A DNA stretch of 64,000 bases from Streptomyces sp. NBS 14/10 (GTDB lineage Bacteria > Actinomycetota > Actinomycetes > Streptomycetales > Streptomycetaceae). Position 1 is the stretch's first letter. The number at the start of each line of letters is the position of its first letter. Of the stretch, positions 37,908 through 45,634 are shown in pieces. The notes beneath the pieces are model-generated. The model had not been told where the DNA came from. It saw only the letters and a program-made list of their open reading frames with translations, and made no database searches. The stretch lies in the NCBI RefSeq assembly GCF_002224125.1, contig NZ_NCSM01000043.1, positions 1 to 64,000 on the forward strand, written 5' to 3'. The position numbers were made by a program, and so were the translations under genes.

Positions 37908-37982
37908 GGCTCCGTTCTGGCGGGGTGCGAGAACAGAGCCACGCAAGACCGGCGAAAAGGAAGGCCGGGAAGCATCCCGGCC
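37908..37982 (+). terminator. two hairpins ending the iol operon
   Basis: Hairpin one pairs GGCTCCGTTCT with AGAACAGAGCC (37908-37940, one mismatch). Hairpin two is a perfect 8-bp stem GGCCGGGA-AGCA-TCCCGGCC (37963-37982) followed by GAAAAAG. Together they lie 15-90 bases past the last iol stop. Confidence 0.65.
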
Positions 37983-38120
37983 GAAAAAGTCCTCACGCAG
38001 CCGAGCCGCTGCTTTACTCGGTGGTTGTAGGTCACCCCGCCCCGGTCGCATACCGCGACGGACGGGGTGGGGATCCACGGCGGCCAGACGACAGCAGTGA
38101 TCAGCGAACAAACCGGTCGA

Positions 38121-38423
38121 TCATCTGCGGTAGGCCCCGGCCCATGGAATCTCGCGTTCGCGATGGTCAAGCTCAGCGAGTTCGGCGAGGTTGTCACGGC
38201 CGAGCGCGCGGTAGGCCATCACGAGTAGCTGGGCGGCATATCGTTCGCGGTCGGCGATGCGGGTACGGCTGACGGCGCCGTCGTCGCTGATGAAGTGCAG
38301 GTCCCGGCCCAGGGCGAGCGCTTCGGCCGGGTCTCCGGCCGCGCATCGACGTTTGGCCTCGGCGACGTGGTCTTCCAGGGCCTGGGGGTCGCCGGTGAGC
38401 GCTGCGCGGATCTGCTCGGTCAC
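38121..38423 (-). CDS. small protein of unknown function
   Basis: 100 residues from GTG 38423, with GAGGA eight bases upstream. Helical and charged: QALEDHVAEAKRRCAAGDP, EALALGRDLHFISDDGAVSR, YAAQLLVMAYRALGRDNLA and the end REREIPWAGAYRR. The spacing of the helices is TPR-like, but no family is recognised. The upstream reading into IS1182 sequence at 38493 is artificial, so the gene may be intact although its promoter was probably displaced by the element. Confidence 0.5.
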   Translation of the reverse strand: MTEQIRAALTGDPQALEDHVAEAKRRCAAGDPAEALALGRDLHFISDDGAVSRTRIADRERYAAQLLVMAYRALGRDNLAELAELDHREREIPWAGAYRR

Positions 38424-38492
38424 GGCGTGGTCCTCGACCGCCTTCTGCGGCGGTCGGGGGAACACGGTTTCACCGGTGACAAGCGCGCCGAC

Positions 38493-40293
38493 GCCTGAAG
38501 GACTCTGTTGGTCGATGTGATGTGGGTTTTTGTCGGTCAGGCCGCGTGGCTGAGGACGAGCTGTTCGTAGTGGGAGACTCGTGTCGTGCCCAGGGGGGTT
38601 CCGGTCCACCAGGCGTCGAGTCGGTAGAGGTTGAGTGCGGCCGCGGTCAGGACTTGGGCCAGTGAGGTTTTGGCGTGGCCGCGGTAGCGGGTGCGCCGGG
38701 TGCCGGTGCGCCGCACCGCCTGGGAGATGCTGCCTTCCACGCCGGCCCTGGTGTGGTACCGCTTCTTCCACTGATCGGTCTGCTGTTCTGCCCGCCGTTG
38801 TTGGAGGAGTTCGTGCTCTTGGCGTGGCAGTAGTGTCAGGACGCGGTAGGCGGCGGTGGTGCAGGTGTCCTTGGCCGGGCAGCTGGTGCATCCGGCGCGG
38901 GAGAAGTCGATGTGGATGCGGGGTTGGCCGCCGATGGTGGTGTCACTCCAGCGGGTGCTGATCCGGCCCTGCGGGCAGGTTGCCTGCCGGGTGTGCCAGT
39001 CGATGCGGAAGTCGGTGGCGGCGTAGCCGCTGCCGTGTAGGGCCGGTCGGCCGCCGGCCTGTTTGACCGGTCCGATGACCTCGATGCCCTGTGCACGGGC
39101 CGCAAGGATGATTTTCGCGCTGGTGTAGCCGCCGTCCATGTAGTGTTCGGCCGGCTTCAGGCCCCGCTCCGTCAAGGCCTGGTGGACGGTGGTGGTGAGC
39201 TGGTGGTCGTCTGTCGTGGCCGGTGTGGTGGCCGTGTATGTGATCAGGTGGGGGAGGTCGTCGTCGCAGCTTTCGGTGAGATGGGTCTTGTAGCCGTCCC
39301 AGGCGGATCCCCGCTTCACCCCGCAGCGCGCCTCCACATCGTGCGGGGAGACGATGCGTGCCGCTCCCGGCGGGCGTTGCTTGTGTCCATGCCAGCGCAC
39401 TCCGCGGGCGTCACGCTGGTACTCCTGGGCCCACACGGTGCGCAGGACCACGACCGACTCAAGGCCGGCCAGGTGGGCGGGGGCCGTGGGATCGTTGAGC
39501 GTGTCGAGGAGTTCGTAGCCGTCGCCCCCGACGTTCTCGGCGAACGCGGTGCGCTCGGCCTCGCCCTTGGGCAGTCGGTAGGAGTCAGCGCGCTGCCGGT
39601 AGCGAGCGAGCCAGTCCGCGTTGACCGCGTCGGTGCCGGCCAGCCAGGCGGGAGCTGCCACCGCCAGAGCCTCCAGGGCGCAGCGCATGGTCTCGGTGAC
39701 GAACTCCAGCCGGTTCAGGTCACGGATGCAGGCGATGACGTGAGTGGAGTCGGTGCGGGCCCGGCCGCCGACCCTCAGCAGGCCCCGCGTGTTGCACTGC
39801 GTGAGGATGGCGTCCAGGATCTGCTGTTCCAGGCCGTGGGCGATCAGCCGGTCGCGGAACTCGCTGAGCACCGAGAAATCAAAGCCAGAGTCAGCCAGTT
39901 GGAGGCTGAGGGCGTACTTCCAGTCGATCCGGCCGCGCACCGCATCAGCGGCCTGCCGGTCGGTCAGACGCTCTGCATACTGCAACACGCTGACCAGCGC
40001 CAGCATCCCCGGCGACACGGACGAACCGCCCCGATGCGCGAACGCCGCCACGAACCGCTCGCTTTCAAACACCACCCCGAACTCGTCCCTGATCCGCATG
40101 GCCAGACAGCCCCGCGGGAACGCAGCACGGGCGACTCTTGCCGTGGACTCAGGCACCGCGGACGCACGCAACGGACGCATCGACATGATCTCCCCCTCAC
40201 CCACAGGAAACAGACCCGACAACGAGCAGTGTCCAACGCACCCGAAGGTCATTTCAGGTAAACCATCACATCGACCAACAGAGTCCCTCAGGC
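38493..40293 (-). mobile_element. complete IS1182-type insertion sequence
   Basis: About 1.8 kb. Left end 38493-38522 and right end 40264-40293 form near-perfect inverted repeats of about 30 bases (GACTCTGTTGGTCGATGTGATG in inverted copies; outermost parts GCCTGAAG and GCCTGAGG differ by one base). One intact transposase gene lies inside. No target duplication is evident: the left flank is spacer behind the 38121 gene and the right flank is an IS481 fragment. Confidence 0.85.
38537..40186 (-). CDS. IS1182-family transposase
   Basis: 549 residues from ATG 40186 with GAGGGGGAG just upstream; the longer open frame extends beyond the element. An N-terminal DUF772-like region (FGVVFESERFVAAFAHRGGS, AVRGRIDWKYALSLQL) leads to RTDSTHV (first Asp), YMDGGYTSAKII (second Asp) and KKRYHTRAGVEGSISQAVRR (Glu), ending TRVSHYEQLVLSHAA. 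A Cys cluster (CTSCPAKDTC) is typical of the family. No stop or frameshift, so the element may still move. Confidence 0.9.
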   Translation of the reverse strand: MSMRPLRASAVPESTARVARAAFPRGCLAMRIRDEFGVVFESERFVAAFAHRGGSSVSPGMLALVSVLQYAERLTDRQAADAVRGRIDWKYALSLQLADSGFDFSVLSEFRDRLIAHGLEQQILDAILTQCNTRGLLRVGGRARTDSTHVIACIRDLNRLEFVTETMRCALEALAVAAPAWLAGTDAVNADWLARYRQRADSYRLPKGEAERTAFAENVGGDGYELLDTLNDPTAPAHLAGLESVVVLRTVWAQEYQRDARGVRWHGHKQRPPGAARIVSPHDVEARCGVKRGSAWDGYKTHLTESCDDDLPHLITYTATTPATTDDHQLTTTVHQALTERGLKPAEHYMDGGYTSAKIILAARAQGIEVIGPVKQAGGRPALHGSGYAATDFRIDWHTRQATCPQGRISTRWSDTTIGGQPRIHIDFSRAGCTSCPAKDTCTTAAYRVLTLLPRQEHELLQQRRAEQQTDQWKKRYHTRAGVEGSISQAVRRTGTRRTRYRGHAKTSLAQVLTAAALNLYRLDAWWTGTPLGTTRVSHYEQLVLSHAA

Positions 40294-40496
40294 CCCAGAC
40301 CAACGGCAAGGTCGAGCGTTTCCACCGCACCCTGCTGGACGAGTGGGCCCACCAACGGCCCTACACCTCAGAAGCCGAACGCCAAGCCGCGTTTCCCGGC
40401 TGGCTGGACTGGTACAACTACCACCGGCCCCACACCGGAATCGACGGCCAAACCCCAGCCAGCCGCGTCACCAACCTGTCCGGCCAGCACACCTAG
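40287..40496 (+). pseudogene. IS481-family transposase C-terminal fragment
   Basis: The plus strand reads RPQTNGKVERFHRTLLDEW, AERQAAFPGWLDWYNYHRPH, TGIDGQTPASRVTNLSGQ to a stop. The KVERFHRTL block holds the catalytic Glu of IS481 transposases. The rest of the gene is replaced by the IS1182 element on its left. Confidence 0.8.
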
Positions 40497-40523
40497 GGCG
40501 AAACGAGGAGCCTCACCATCCGC

Positions 40524-40930
40524 TCATCGAGTGCAGTTGGTCGAACTCGCCGGCGAGCATGCCATCATGACCAGATCGTGGTACTGGCCGGTGAGAAACA
40601 CGTGATCGCGGAGGCGGCCCTCCTCGACGAATCCGAGCCGACGATGAAGTGTGATAGCGCCGCTCGGCGAACATCAAGCGCGGCAGCAGCACTACGGCTT
40701 CTGCCGCGTAGCCCTTGCGCCGATGATCGGGGCCGATCGTGACGCCGTATTCGAACCAGCCCCCACGCGGGTCAGCGTGGTGCGAGCCGACAGCACCGAC
40801 TGTCTCCCCCGTGTCGGCGGCTTCGATCGCGCGGCAAAGCGCATGAACGCGGTCCGGTCGTCGGGCTCGATACCGCGCAGGCCCGCTTGCCCGTCCAGAA
40901 GGATGTCATCACGCCATCCTTGACCTGCTG
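40524..40930 (-). pseudogene. GNAT acetyltransferase relic
   Basis: Three reverse-strand frames read in order LLDGQAGLRGIEPDDRTAFM, then EAADTGETVGAVGSH, GGWFEYGVTIGPDHRRKGYA (acetyl-CoA loop) and finally LHRRLGFVEEGRLRDHVFL, TGQYHDLVMM. The segment that normally links the last two is missing and at least two frameshifts are present. It lies just behind the LysR gene. Confidence 0.65.
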
Positions 40931-40948
40931 CGTCACCGCCACTGTCGA

Positions 40949-41851
40949 TCACTCCAAACCTACCCGCCATGGAGCGTCGGCGAGGGGCGGAGTGGCGGGA
41001 GCGGCCGTCGCCAGCAGCTCGCGGACGGCCTCGGTCGCGTGCGCGACCATGTCCGCGTCCGCTCCCCGCCGGGATTGCGCGCTCATCCGGATCGCCGGAG
41101 CCAGCGGCAGATCCGTGCGCTCCGTGAGGCCGTCGGGGCACTGACCGACGGCGGCCAGCAGTGCGACGCCGAGGCCGGCGCGGGCGGAGTCCAGCACTCC
41201 GGCCAGATAGCCCGCGTCACAGACGACCGAGGCGGAGATGTCGTGCTCGGTAAGCACGGCCAGCGCGCGGCGGCGGATCGCGCAGGGGTCCTCGATGGCC
41301 ACCAGAGGGAGCGGGGAGGGGGCGGGGGGCGGGGTCCACTCCGGGGCCGCGTACCAGGTGAGGGGGAGTCCGCCGACTGCCGTGCCCTCGGTGCCCGCCG
41401 CTTCCGCGACGTACACCGCCAGATCCACCGTGCCCCGGTCGACCGCCTCGACGAGCCGGGCCGAGCGGTCGACGCGGAACCGCACCCGGCAGTCCGGGCG
41501 CACTTCCCGGACGGCCGCGGTGATCCGGGGCAGGATCTGGTCGGCGGCGTGCTCGGTGGACCCGATGACGACGGTGTCCGTGTCCTCGCCGAGCAGCCGG
41601 CGCACCGCCTCGTCGTGTACGGCGACGATCCGCCGCGCCTCCTCCAGGAGCTGGCTGCCGCCCGCCGTGAAACGCGTCCGGCGCCCGTCCCGCTCGACGA
41701 CCGGGCTGCCCAAGGTCTTCTCCAGCCGCCGAATGTGCTGGCTCACCGCGGACTGGCTCAACGCCAGGGCCTCGGCGGCCCGGTGGAAACCGCCGCGGTC
41801 CGCGACGGCGATGAGGCTGCGGAGGGCCACGATGTCGAGCACGGGTGCCAT
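40949..41851 (-). CDS. LysR-family regulator divergent from the sulfur operon
   Basis: 300 residues. N-terminal winged HTH: RGGFHRAAEALALSQSAVSQ, HIRRLEKTLGSPVVER. The C-terminal ligand domain reads VVIGSTEHAADQILPRITAA, VDRGTVDLAVYVAEAAG and LDSARAGLGVALLAAVG. It is transcribed away from the leader peptide and sulfonate genes across a 96-base spacer containing ATCGAT repeats. By position it is the likely activator of the sulfur-scavenging operon; the inducer (a sulfur compound or a cysteine precursor) is inference. Confidence 0.88.
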   Translation of the reverse strand: MAPVLDIVALRSLIAVADRGGFHRAAEALALSQSAVSQHIRRLEKTLGSPVVERDGRRTRFTAGGSQLLEEARRIVAVHDEAVRRLLGEDTDTVVIGSTEHAADQILPRITAAVREVRPDCRVRFRVDRSARLVEAVDRGTVDLAVYVAEAAGTEGTAVGGLPLTWYAAPEWTPPPAPSPLPLVAIEDPCAIRRRALAVLTEHDISASVVCDAGYLAGVLDSARAGLGVALLAAVGQCPDGLTERTDLPLAPAIRMSAQSRRGADADMVAHATEAVRELLATAAPATPPLADAPWRVGLE

Positions 41852-41860
41852 GGCCGCAGG

Positions 41861-41905
41861 CTAGCATCGATCGATAAGGATTTGTGATCGATTTTGATGG
41901 CGAAT
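41861..41905. promoter_or_regulatory. ATCGAT-rich LysR site candidate
   Basis: The spacer between LysR (start 41851) and the leader peptide (41948) holds ATCGATCGAT near 41866 and TGTGATCGAT about 25 bases on. This is the kind of interrupted dyad used by LysR regulators at divergent promoters. Confidence 0.4.
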
Positions 41906-41947
41906 CGTCGTTGGACATGACACGCATCTGTCGGAGATGCTGGAGAC

Positions 41948-42082
41948 ATGTTGCGAACAGTGTCCGGAACGGCCGCCATGCCGTCTCCCCTCAGCGCCCG
42001 GCGGCCCCACGCCGTGAGCGCGCTGCTGACGCAACGCCGCGTGGTCGACTTCGGCCTCGTCACCAGCACCTGTTGTCGCTGA
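41948..42082 (+). CDS. cysteine-type attenuator leader peptide
   Basis: 44 codons from ATG 41948 (GGAG five bases upstream; an in-frame ATG at 41978 is a second possible start). The end reads ALLTQRRVVDFGLVTSTCCR before TGA. Short actinobacterial leader peptides before sulfur and cysteine genes share an Arg-Arg-x-Val-Asp-x-x-x-Val-x-Ser-x-x-Cys pattern, and this one fits with two adjacent Cys codons followed by Arg. It lies 273 bases before the first structural gene of an organosulfur operon. Ribosome pausing at the Cys codons when cysteinyl-tRNA is scarce would control downstream expression. The role is inferred; motif and position are seen directly. Confidence 0.75.
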   Translation: MLRTVSGTAAMPSPLSARRPHAVSALLTQRRVVDFGLVTSTCCR

Positions 42083-42355
42083 CCCCCGCCCCGTAGGCCG
42101 GTGAGCCGCCCGTAGCGCGCCCGCACGCCGCCGTGCCCGCCCGGTCCGGGGCTTCTTGTCCTGGCCTGCCGCGGCATCCGCTGGCATCCGTCGGCATCCA
42201 CACGGTCCTCCCGACTGCCGGAACCCCTTTTCGCCTCCCCCGTTTTCGCCCGGCGTCTCGCCGCCGTCCGCGCCTGCCCGGACTCGGCGCGGTGCCGGTC
42301 TGTCCCCATCCCCCAAGCCTCTCCCTGGGGGACCCGTTTCCCAAAGCGAGGACTC
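42083..42355 (+). promoter_or_regulatory. structured untranslated region behind the Cys leader
   Basis: No gene. It contains three 10-base direct repeats of GGCATCC (starting 42173, 42183, 42193), a stem CCGCGCC/GGCGCGG in the 42269-42292 area, and a hairpin pairing GTCCCC with GGGGAC (42302-42333) 23 bases before the next start codon, close enough to block translation or end transcription. A candidate attenuator. Confidence 0.5.
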
Positions 42356-43102
42356 ATGACCGACGACCAGATCAGCCATGCCTGGAACGAGCCCGAAGGC
42401 GTCAACCCGCGCGGCACCGTGGTGGTGCTTCCCGGGCGTGGTGAACACCCGGGCGCATACGAGCGGTTCGGCCGCCGGGTCGCCGCCGACGCCTACCGCG
42501 TACGGATCGCCGCCGACTCGGGCCAGGCCGCCAAGCTGCTCCTCGACGAGGCGTCCATCGCACCCCGGGTGCTGGTCGGCGCCGACACCGGGGCGCTGCA
42601 CGCCGCCGCGCTGGCCGCGCAAGGCGCCCCGGGGCTCGACGCCGTGGTCCTCGCCGGGCTGCCCACGGGTCCGGCCGCCCGGGCCGCCACTCCCGAGGAG
42701 CCGGTGGACCGGGAGGAGGACCTGGTGCTGCGCAGCGCCTGCCCGACGTACCACGGCCTGCTCGACCGGGCCGGGTACCGGCCCGGGGCGCTGGCCGAGC
42801 CGGTGCCTGAGGAGCTGCTCGCCGCCGCGGACCTGGGCGCGATCGCGGTTCCGGTGCTCGCCCTGCACGGTACCGAGGACGCCGTCAGCCCGCTGGACGA
42901 GGTCCGCCGCGCATACGCCGGCCTCCCGGGCGTCGAGCTCGTCAGCCTCGCCGACACCCGCCACGACGTGCTCAACGACACTTCGCACCGCACCGCCGCG
43001 GCGACCCTCGTGCTCTTCCTGGAGCGGCTGCGCCTCTCCCCCGAACTGCCCGAGATCGCCCGCGCGGAGCAGCCCGGGGGCACCCACGGGGGCGCGGCAT
43101 GA
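42356..43102 (+). CDS. alpha/beta hydrolase with Asp at the nucleophile elbow
   Basis: 248 residues. Alpha/beta fold: TVVVLPGRGEHPGAYERFG (oxyanion strand), VLVGADTGALHAAALAA (nucleophile elbow, Gly-Ala-Asp-Thr-Gly with Asp near residue 77 where esterases have Ser), VLALHGTEDAVSP (acid) and LADTRHDVLND (His). An Asp nucleophile is known in dehalogenases and epoxide hydrolases, so C-halogen, epoxide or related chemistry is possible. First structural gene of the sulfur operon; its stop overlaps the next ATG. The substrate is unknown. Confidence 0.8.
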   Translation: MTDDQISHAWNEPEGVNPRGTVVVLPGRGEHPGAYERFGRRVAADAYRVRIAADSGQAAKLLLDEASIAPRVLVGADTGALHAAALAAQGAPGLDAVVLAGLPTGPAARAATPEEPVDREEDLVLRSACPTYHGLLDRAGYRPGALAEPVPEELLAAADLGAIAVPVLALHGTEDAVSPLDEVRRAYAGLPGVELVSLADTRHDVLNDTSHRTAAATLVLFLERLRLSPELPEIARAEQPGGTHGGAA

Positions 43103-43947
43103 GCGGCGAGGACATCCTGATCGGCGCTGGCGAACTGCGCCGGCTGCTGGACTCCGACCACCCGCCGGCCGTCCTGGACGTGCGGTGGGCGCTCGGCGAC
43201 CCGCACGGCCGCGAGCACTACCGCGCCGGCCACATCCCCGGCGCCTGCTATGTCGACCTCGACACCGAACTCGCCGCGCCGCCCACCCCGCGGGGCGGCC
43301 GCCACCGGCTGCCGGACCTCGCCGAGCTGGCGCGCGCCGCCCGCCGTTGGGGGCTGCGCTTGGGGCGTCCCACGGTGGTCTACGACGCGGGCGGCAACAC
43401 CGCGGCCGCCCGCGCCTGGTGGCTGCTGCGCTGGGCCGGGGTGGCGGACGTCCGTCTGCTCGACGGGGCGCTGGGCGCCTGGCGCGCGGCCGGATTCCCG
43501 CTGGAGAGCAGGGAGTTCACGCCCGAGACCGGTGACGTCGAGCTCGCCGCCGGACGGCTGCCGGTGCTCGACGCCGACGAGGCCGCCGCGCTCGCGGACA
43601 AGGGCCTGCTCCTGGACGCCCGCGCCGCCGAACGGTACCGGGGCGAGAGCGAGCCCGTCGACCCGCGCGCGGGCCACATCCCCGGCGCGGTGTCCGCCCC
43701 CACCGGCGACAACCTCGCGGCCGACGGCACCTTCCGGCCCGCGGCGGAGCTGCGCGCCCGGTTCGCCGCCCTGGGCGCCGACGGCGGCACTCCGGTCGGC
43801 GTGTACTGCGGCTCCGGGGTGACCGCGGCGCACCAGGTCGCAGCGCTCGCCCTCGCGGGCATCGACGCCGCCCTCTTCCCCGGCTCCTGGTCCGCCTGGT
43901 CCGCCGACCCCGACCGCCCCGCCGTCACGGGAGCACACCCGCGATGA
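43099..43947 (+). CDS. two-domain sulfurtransferase (rhodanese)
   Basis: 282 residues, tandem rhodanese domains. First (inactive) domain: LDVRWALGDPHGREHYRAGH, IPGACYVDLDTEL. Second (active) domain: LLLDARAAERYRGE, AGHIPGAVSAPTGDN and the catalytic loop GVYCGSGVTAAHQVA with Cys at about 237 (CGSGVT is typical of thiosulfate or 3-mercaptopyruvate sulfurtransferases). Within a sulfonate operon it probably handles released sulfur as persulfide or thiosulfate. Coupled by ATGA overlaps on both sides. Confidence 0.92.
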   Translation: MSGEDILIGAGELRRLLDSDHPPAVLDVRWALGDPHGREHYRAGHIPGACYVDLDTELAAPPTPRGGRHRLPDLAELARAARRWGLRLGRPTVVYDAGGNTAAARAWWLLRWAGVADVRLLDGALGAWRAAGFPLESREFTPETGDVELAAGRLPVLDADEAAALADKGLLLDARAAERYRGESEPVDPRAGHIPGAVSAPTGDNLAADGTFRPAAELRARFAALGADGGTPVGVYCGSGVTAAHQVAALALAGIDAALFPGSWSAWSADPDRPAVTGAHPR

Positions 43948-44867
43948 CGAGAGGAAAACAGCTGATGTCCGCCCCCGAACAGACCACTTCCCCGCCGACA
44001 CCGACCGTCACAAAGGCCGTCCCCGCCACCAAGGACACCGGCCCCGCCGACGGCCGGCTGACCATCCGCCCCGCCTCCGGCCGGGCCCGCCGAGGGCCGC
44101 GGGTACCACGCGGGGTGCGGCGGGCCGCCGGGCCGGTCGGCCTCGTCCTGGCCTGGTATCTCGCGAGCGCCACCGGACTGCTGCCGACCAGCGTGCTGGC
44201 CTCTCCGGTGGACGTCGTACGGCAGGCCGCGGAGCTCACCCGGAACGGCGAGTTGCCCGACGCCATCGCGGCCTCCGGGCGGCGGGCCGCGACCGGGTTT
44301 CTGATCGGCGCCGCGGTCGCGCTCGCGCTGTCGCTCACCGCCGGTCTCTTCCGGCTCGGCGAGGACGTCATCGACTCGTCCATGGGCATGTTCCGGGCCA
44401 TCCCCTGGGTGGGCCTGGTCCCGCTGTTCATCGTCTGGTTCGGCATCGACGAGACGCCGAAGATCGCCCTGGTGGCGCTCGGCGTGACCTATCCGCTGTA
44501 CTTCAACATCTACGGCGGCATCCGCTCCGCCGACTCCCAGCTCATCGAGGCCGCCCGGATGCTGGGGCTCGGCCGGCTCGGGCTGATCCGGTACGTGATC
44601 CTGCCGTCCGCCCTGCCCGGTGCGCTGGTCGGGCTGCGCTACGCGCTGTCCACCGCCTGGCTGGCCCTGGTCTTCGCCGAGCAGGTCAACGCGAGCGAAG
44701 GCATCGGCTACCTGATGAGCAACGCCCAGCAGTACTTCCGTACCGACGTCATCGTCCTGTGCCTGGCGGTCTACGCCCTGCTCGGGCTGGCCTGTGACTT
44801 CGTCGTACGGGTGCTGTCCCGGCGGCTGCTGGCCTGGCGGGCCTCCTTCGACGGCGACGGAGCGTGA
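43944..44867 (+). CDS. ssuC: sulfonate-type ABC transporter permease
   Basis: 307 residues from ATG 43944 (ATGA overlap); ATG 43965, preceded by GAGAGGA, is an alternative. A long basic N-terminal tail of about 60 residues, then six membrane segments: VGLVLAWYLASATGLLPTS, LIGAAVALALSLTAGLF, IPWVGLVPLFIVWFGIDE, and the EAA loop EAARMLGLGRLGLIRYVILP that docks the ATPase. The class is the SsuC/TauC inner-membrane component. Confidence 0.9.
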   Translation: MTRGKQLMSAPEQTTSPPTPTVTKAVPATKDTGPADGRLTIRPASGRARRGPRVPRGVRRAAGPVGLVLAWYLASATGLLPTSVLASPVDVVRQAAELTRNGELPDAIAASGRRAATGFLIGAAVALALSLTAGLFRLGEDVIDSSMGMFRAIPWVGLVPLFIVWFGIDETPKIALVALGVTYPLYFNIYGGIRSADSQLIEAARMLGLGRLGLIRYVILPSALPGALVGLRYALSTAWLALVFAEQVNASEGIGYLMSNAQQYFRTDVIVLCLAVYALLGLACDFVVRVLSRRLLAWRASFDGDGA

Positions 44868-45634
44868 AAGAGATGACCGACAGTGTGGAGATCCGCGGTC
44901 TGGGCCGCGCGTTCGGTGACCGGACCGTCATCGACGACCTCGATCTGACCATCGAGCGGGGCGAGTTCGTCGCCCTGCTCGGGCACAGCGGCTGCGGCAA
45001 GAGCACCCTGCTGCGCGTCCTGGCCGGGCTCGACGACGAGATCAGCGGCGAGGTCACCGTGCCCGCGCGCCGGTCCGCTGCCTTCCAGTCGCCGCGGCTG
45101 ATGCCCTGGCTGAAGGTGTGGCGCAATGTGGTGCTCGGCCTGCCCGGCAAGCCCGACCGGGCACTGGCCACCCGCTACCTCGCCGAGGTCGGCATCGAGG
45201 AGCGGGCCGGGGTGTGGCCGAAGACCCTCTCCGGTGGCGAGGCGCAGCGCGTATCGCTGGCCCGCGCCCTCGTACGCGAGCCCGAACTGCTGCTGCTCGA
45301 CGAGCCGTTCGGCGCGCTGGACGCGCTGACCCGCGGCAAGGCGCAGCGGCTGGTCGCTGAGCTGTGGCAGCGGCACGGCTGCTCGATCCTCCTGGTCACC
45401 CACGACGTGGAGGAGGCGCTGCTGCTCGCCGACCGGGTGCTGGTCATGGACGCGGGCCGCATCGCCCACGAGATCACCATCGACCTGCCCCGCCCGCGCG
45501 CCCTGGGCTCGCCCGCATTCGTCGCGCTGCGCTCCCGGCTGCTCGGCCGGCTCGGCGTACGCGACGCGGCCGCCCCCTCGCACGAGGACGCCGCCGCCCC
45601 TCCCCTCGCACCCTTGGAAAGGACCCCCTCATGA
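44864..45634 (+). CDS. ssuB: sulfonate-type ABC transporter ATP-binding protein
   Basis: 256 residues from GTG 44864 (GTGA overlap with the permease stop; ATG 44873 is the other candidate). Walker A LLGHSGCGKSTLLR, Q-loop FQSPRLMPWL, signature LSGGEAQRVSLARAL, Walker B LLLLDEPFGALD, switch VTHDVEEALLLADRV. Matches the SsuB/TauB class of nitrate/sulfonate/taurine ATPases. Powers uptake with the ssuC product. Confidence 0.92.
   Translation: MKEMTDSVEIRGLGRAFGDRTVIDDLDLTIERGEFVALLGHSGCGKSTLLRVLAGLDDEISGEVTVPARRSAAFQSPRLMPWLKVWRNVVLGLPGKPDRALATRYLAEVGIEERAGVWPKTLSGGEAQRVSLARALVREPELLLLDEPFGALDALTRGKAQRLVAELWQRHGCSILLVTHDVEEALLLADRVLVMDAGRIAHEITIDLPRPRALGSPAFVALRSRLLGRLGVRDAAAPSHEDAAAPPLAPLERTPS

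Noticed and set aside
38424..38891. N-terminal extension of the small gene at 38121 into IS1182 sequence
   Set aside because: The extra residues are encoded by the IS1182 terminal region in a non-coding frame; GTG 38423 has a ribosome site.
42493..44001. 502-codon minus-strand open frame opposite the hydrolase and rhodanese genes
   Set aside because: Composition-driven shadow; Ser/Arg/Ala-rich, no fold signature.
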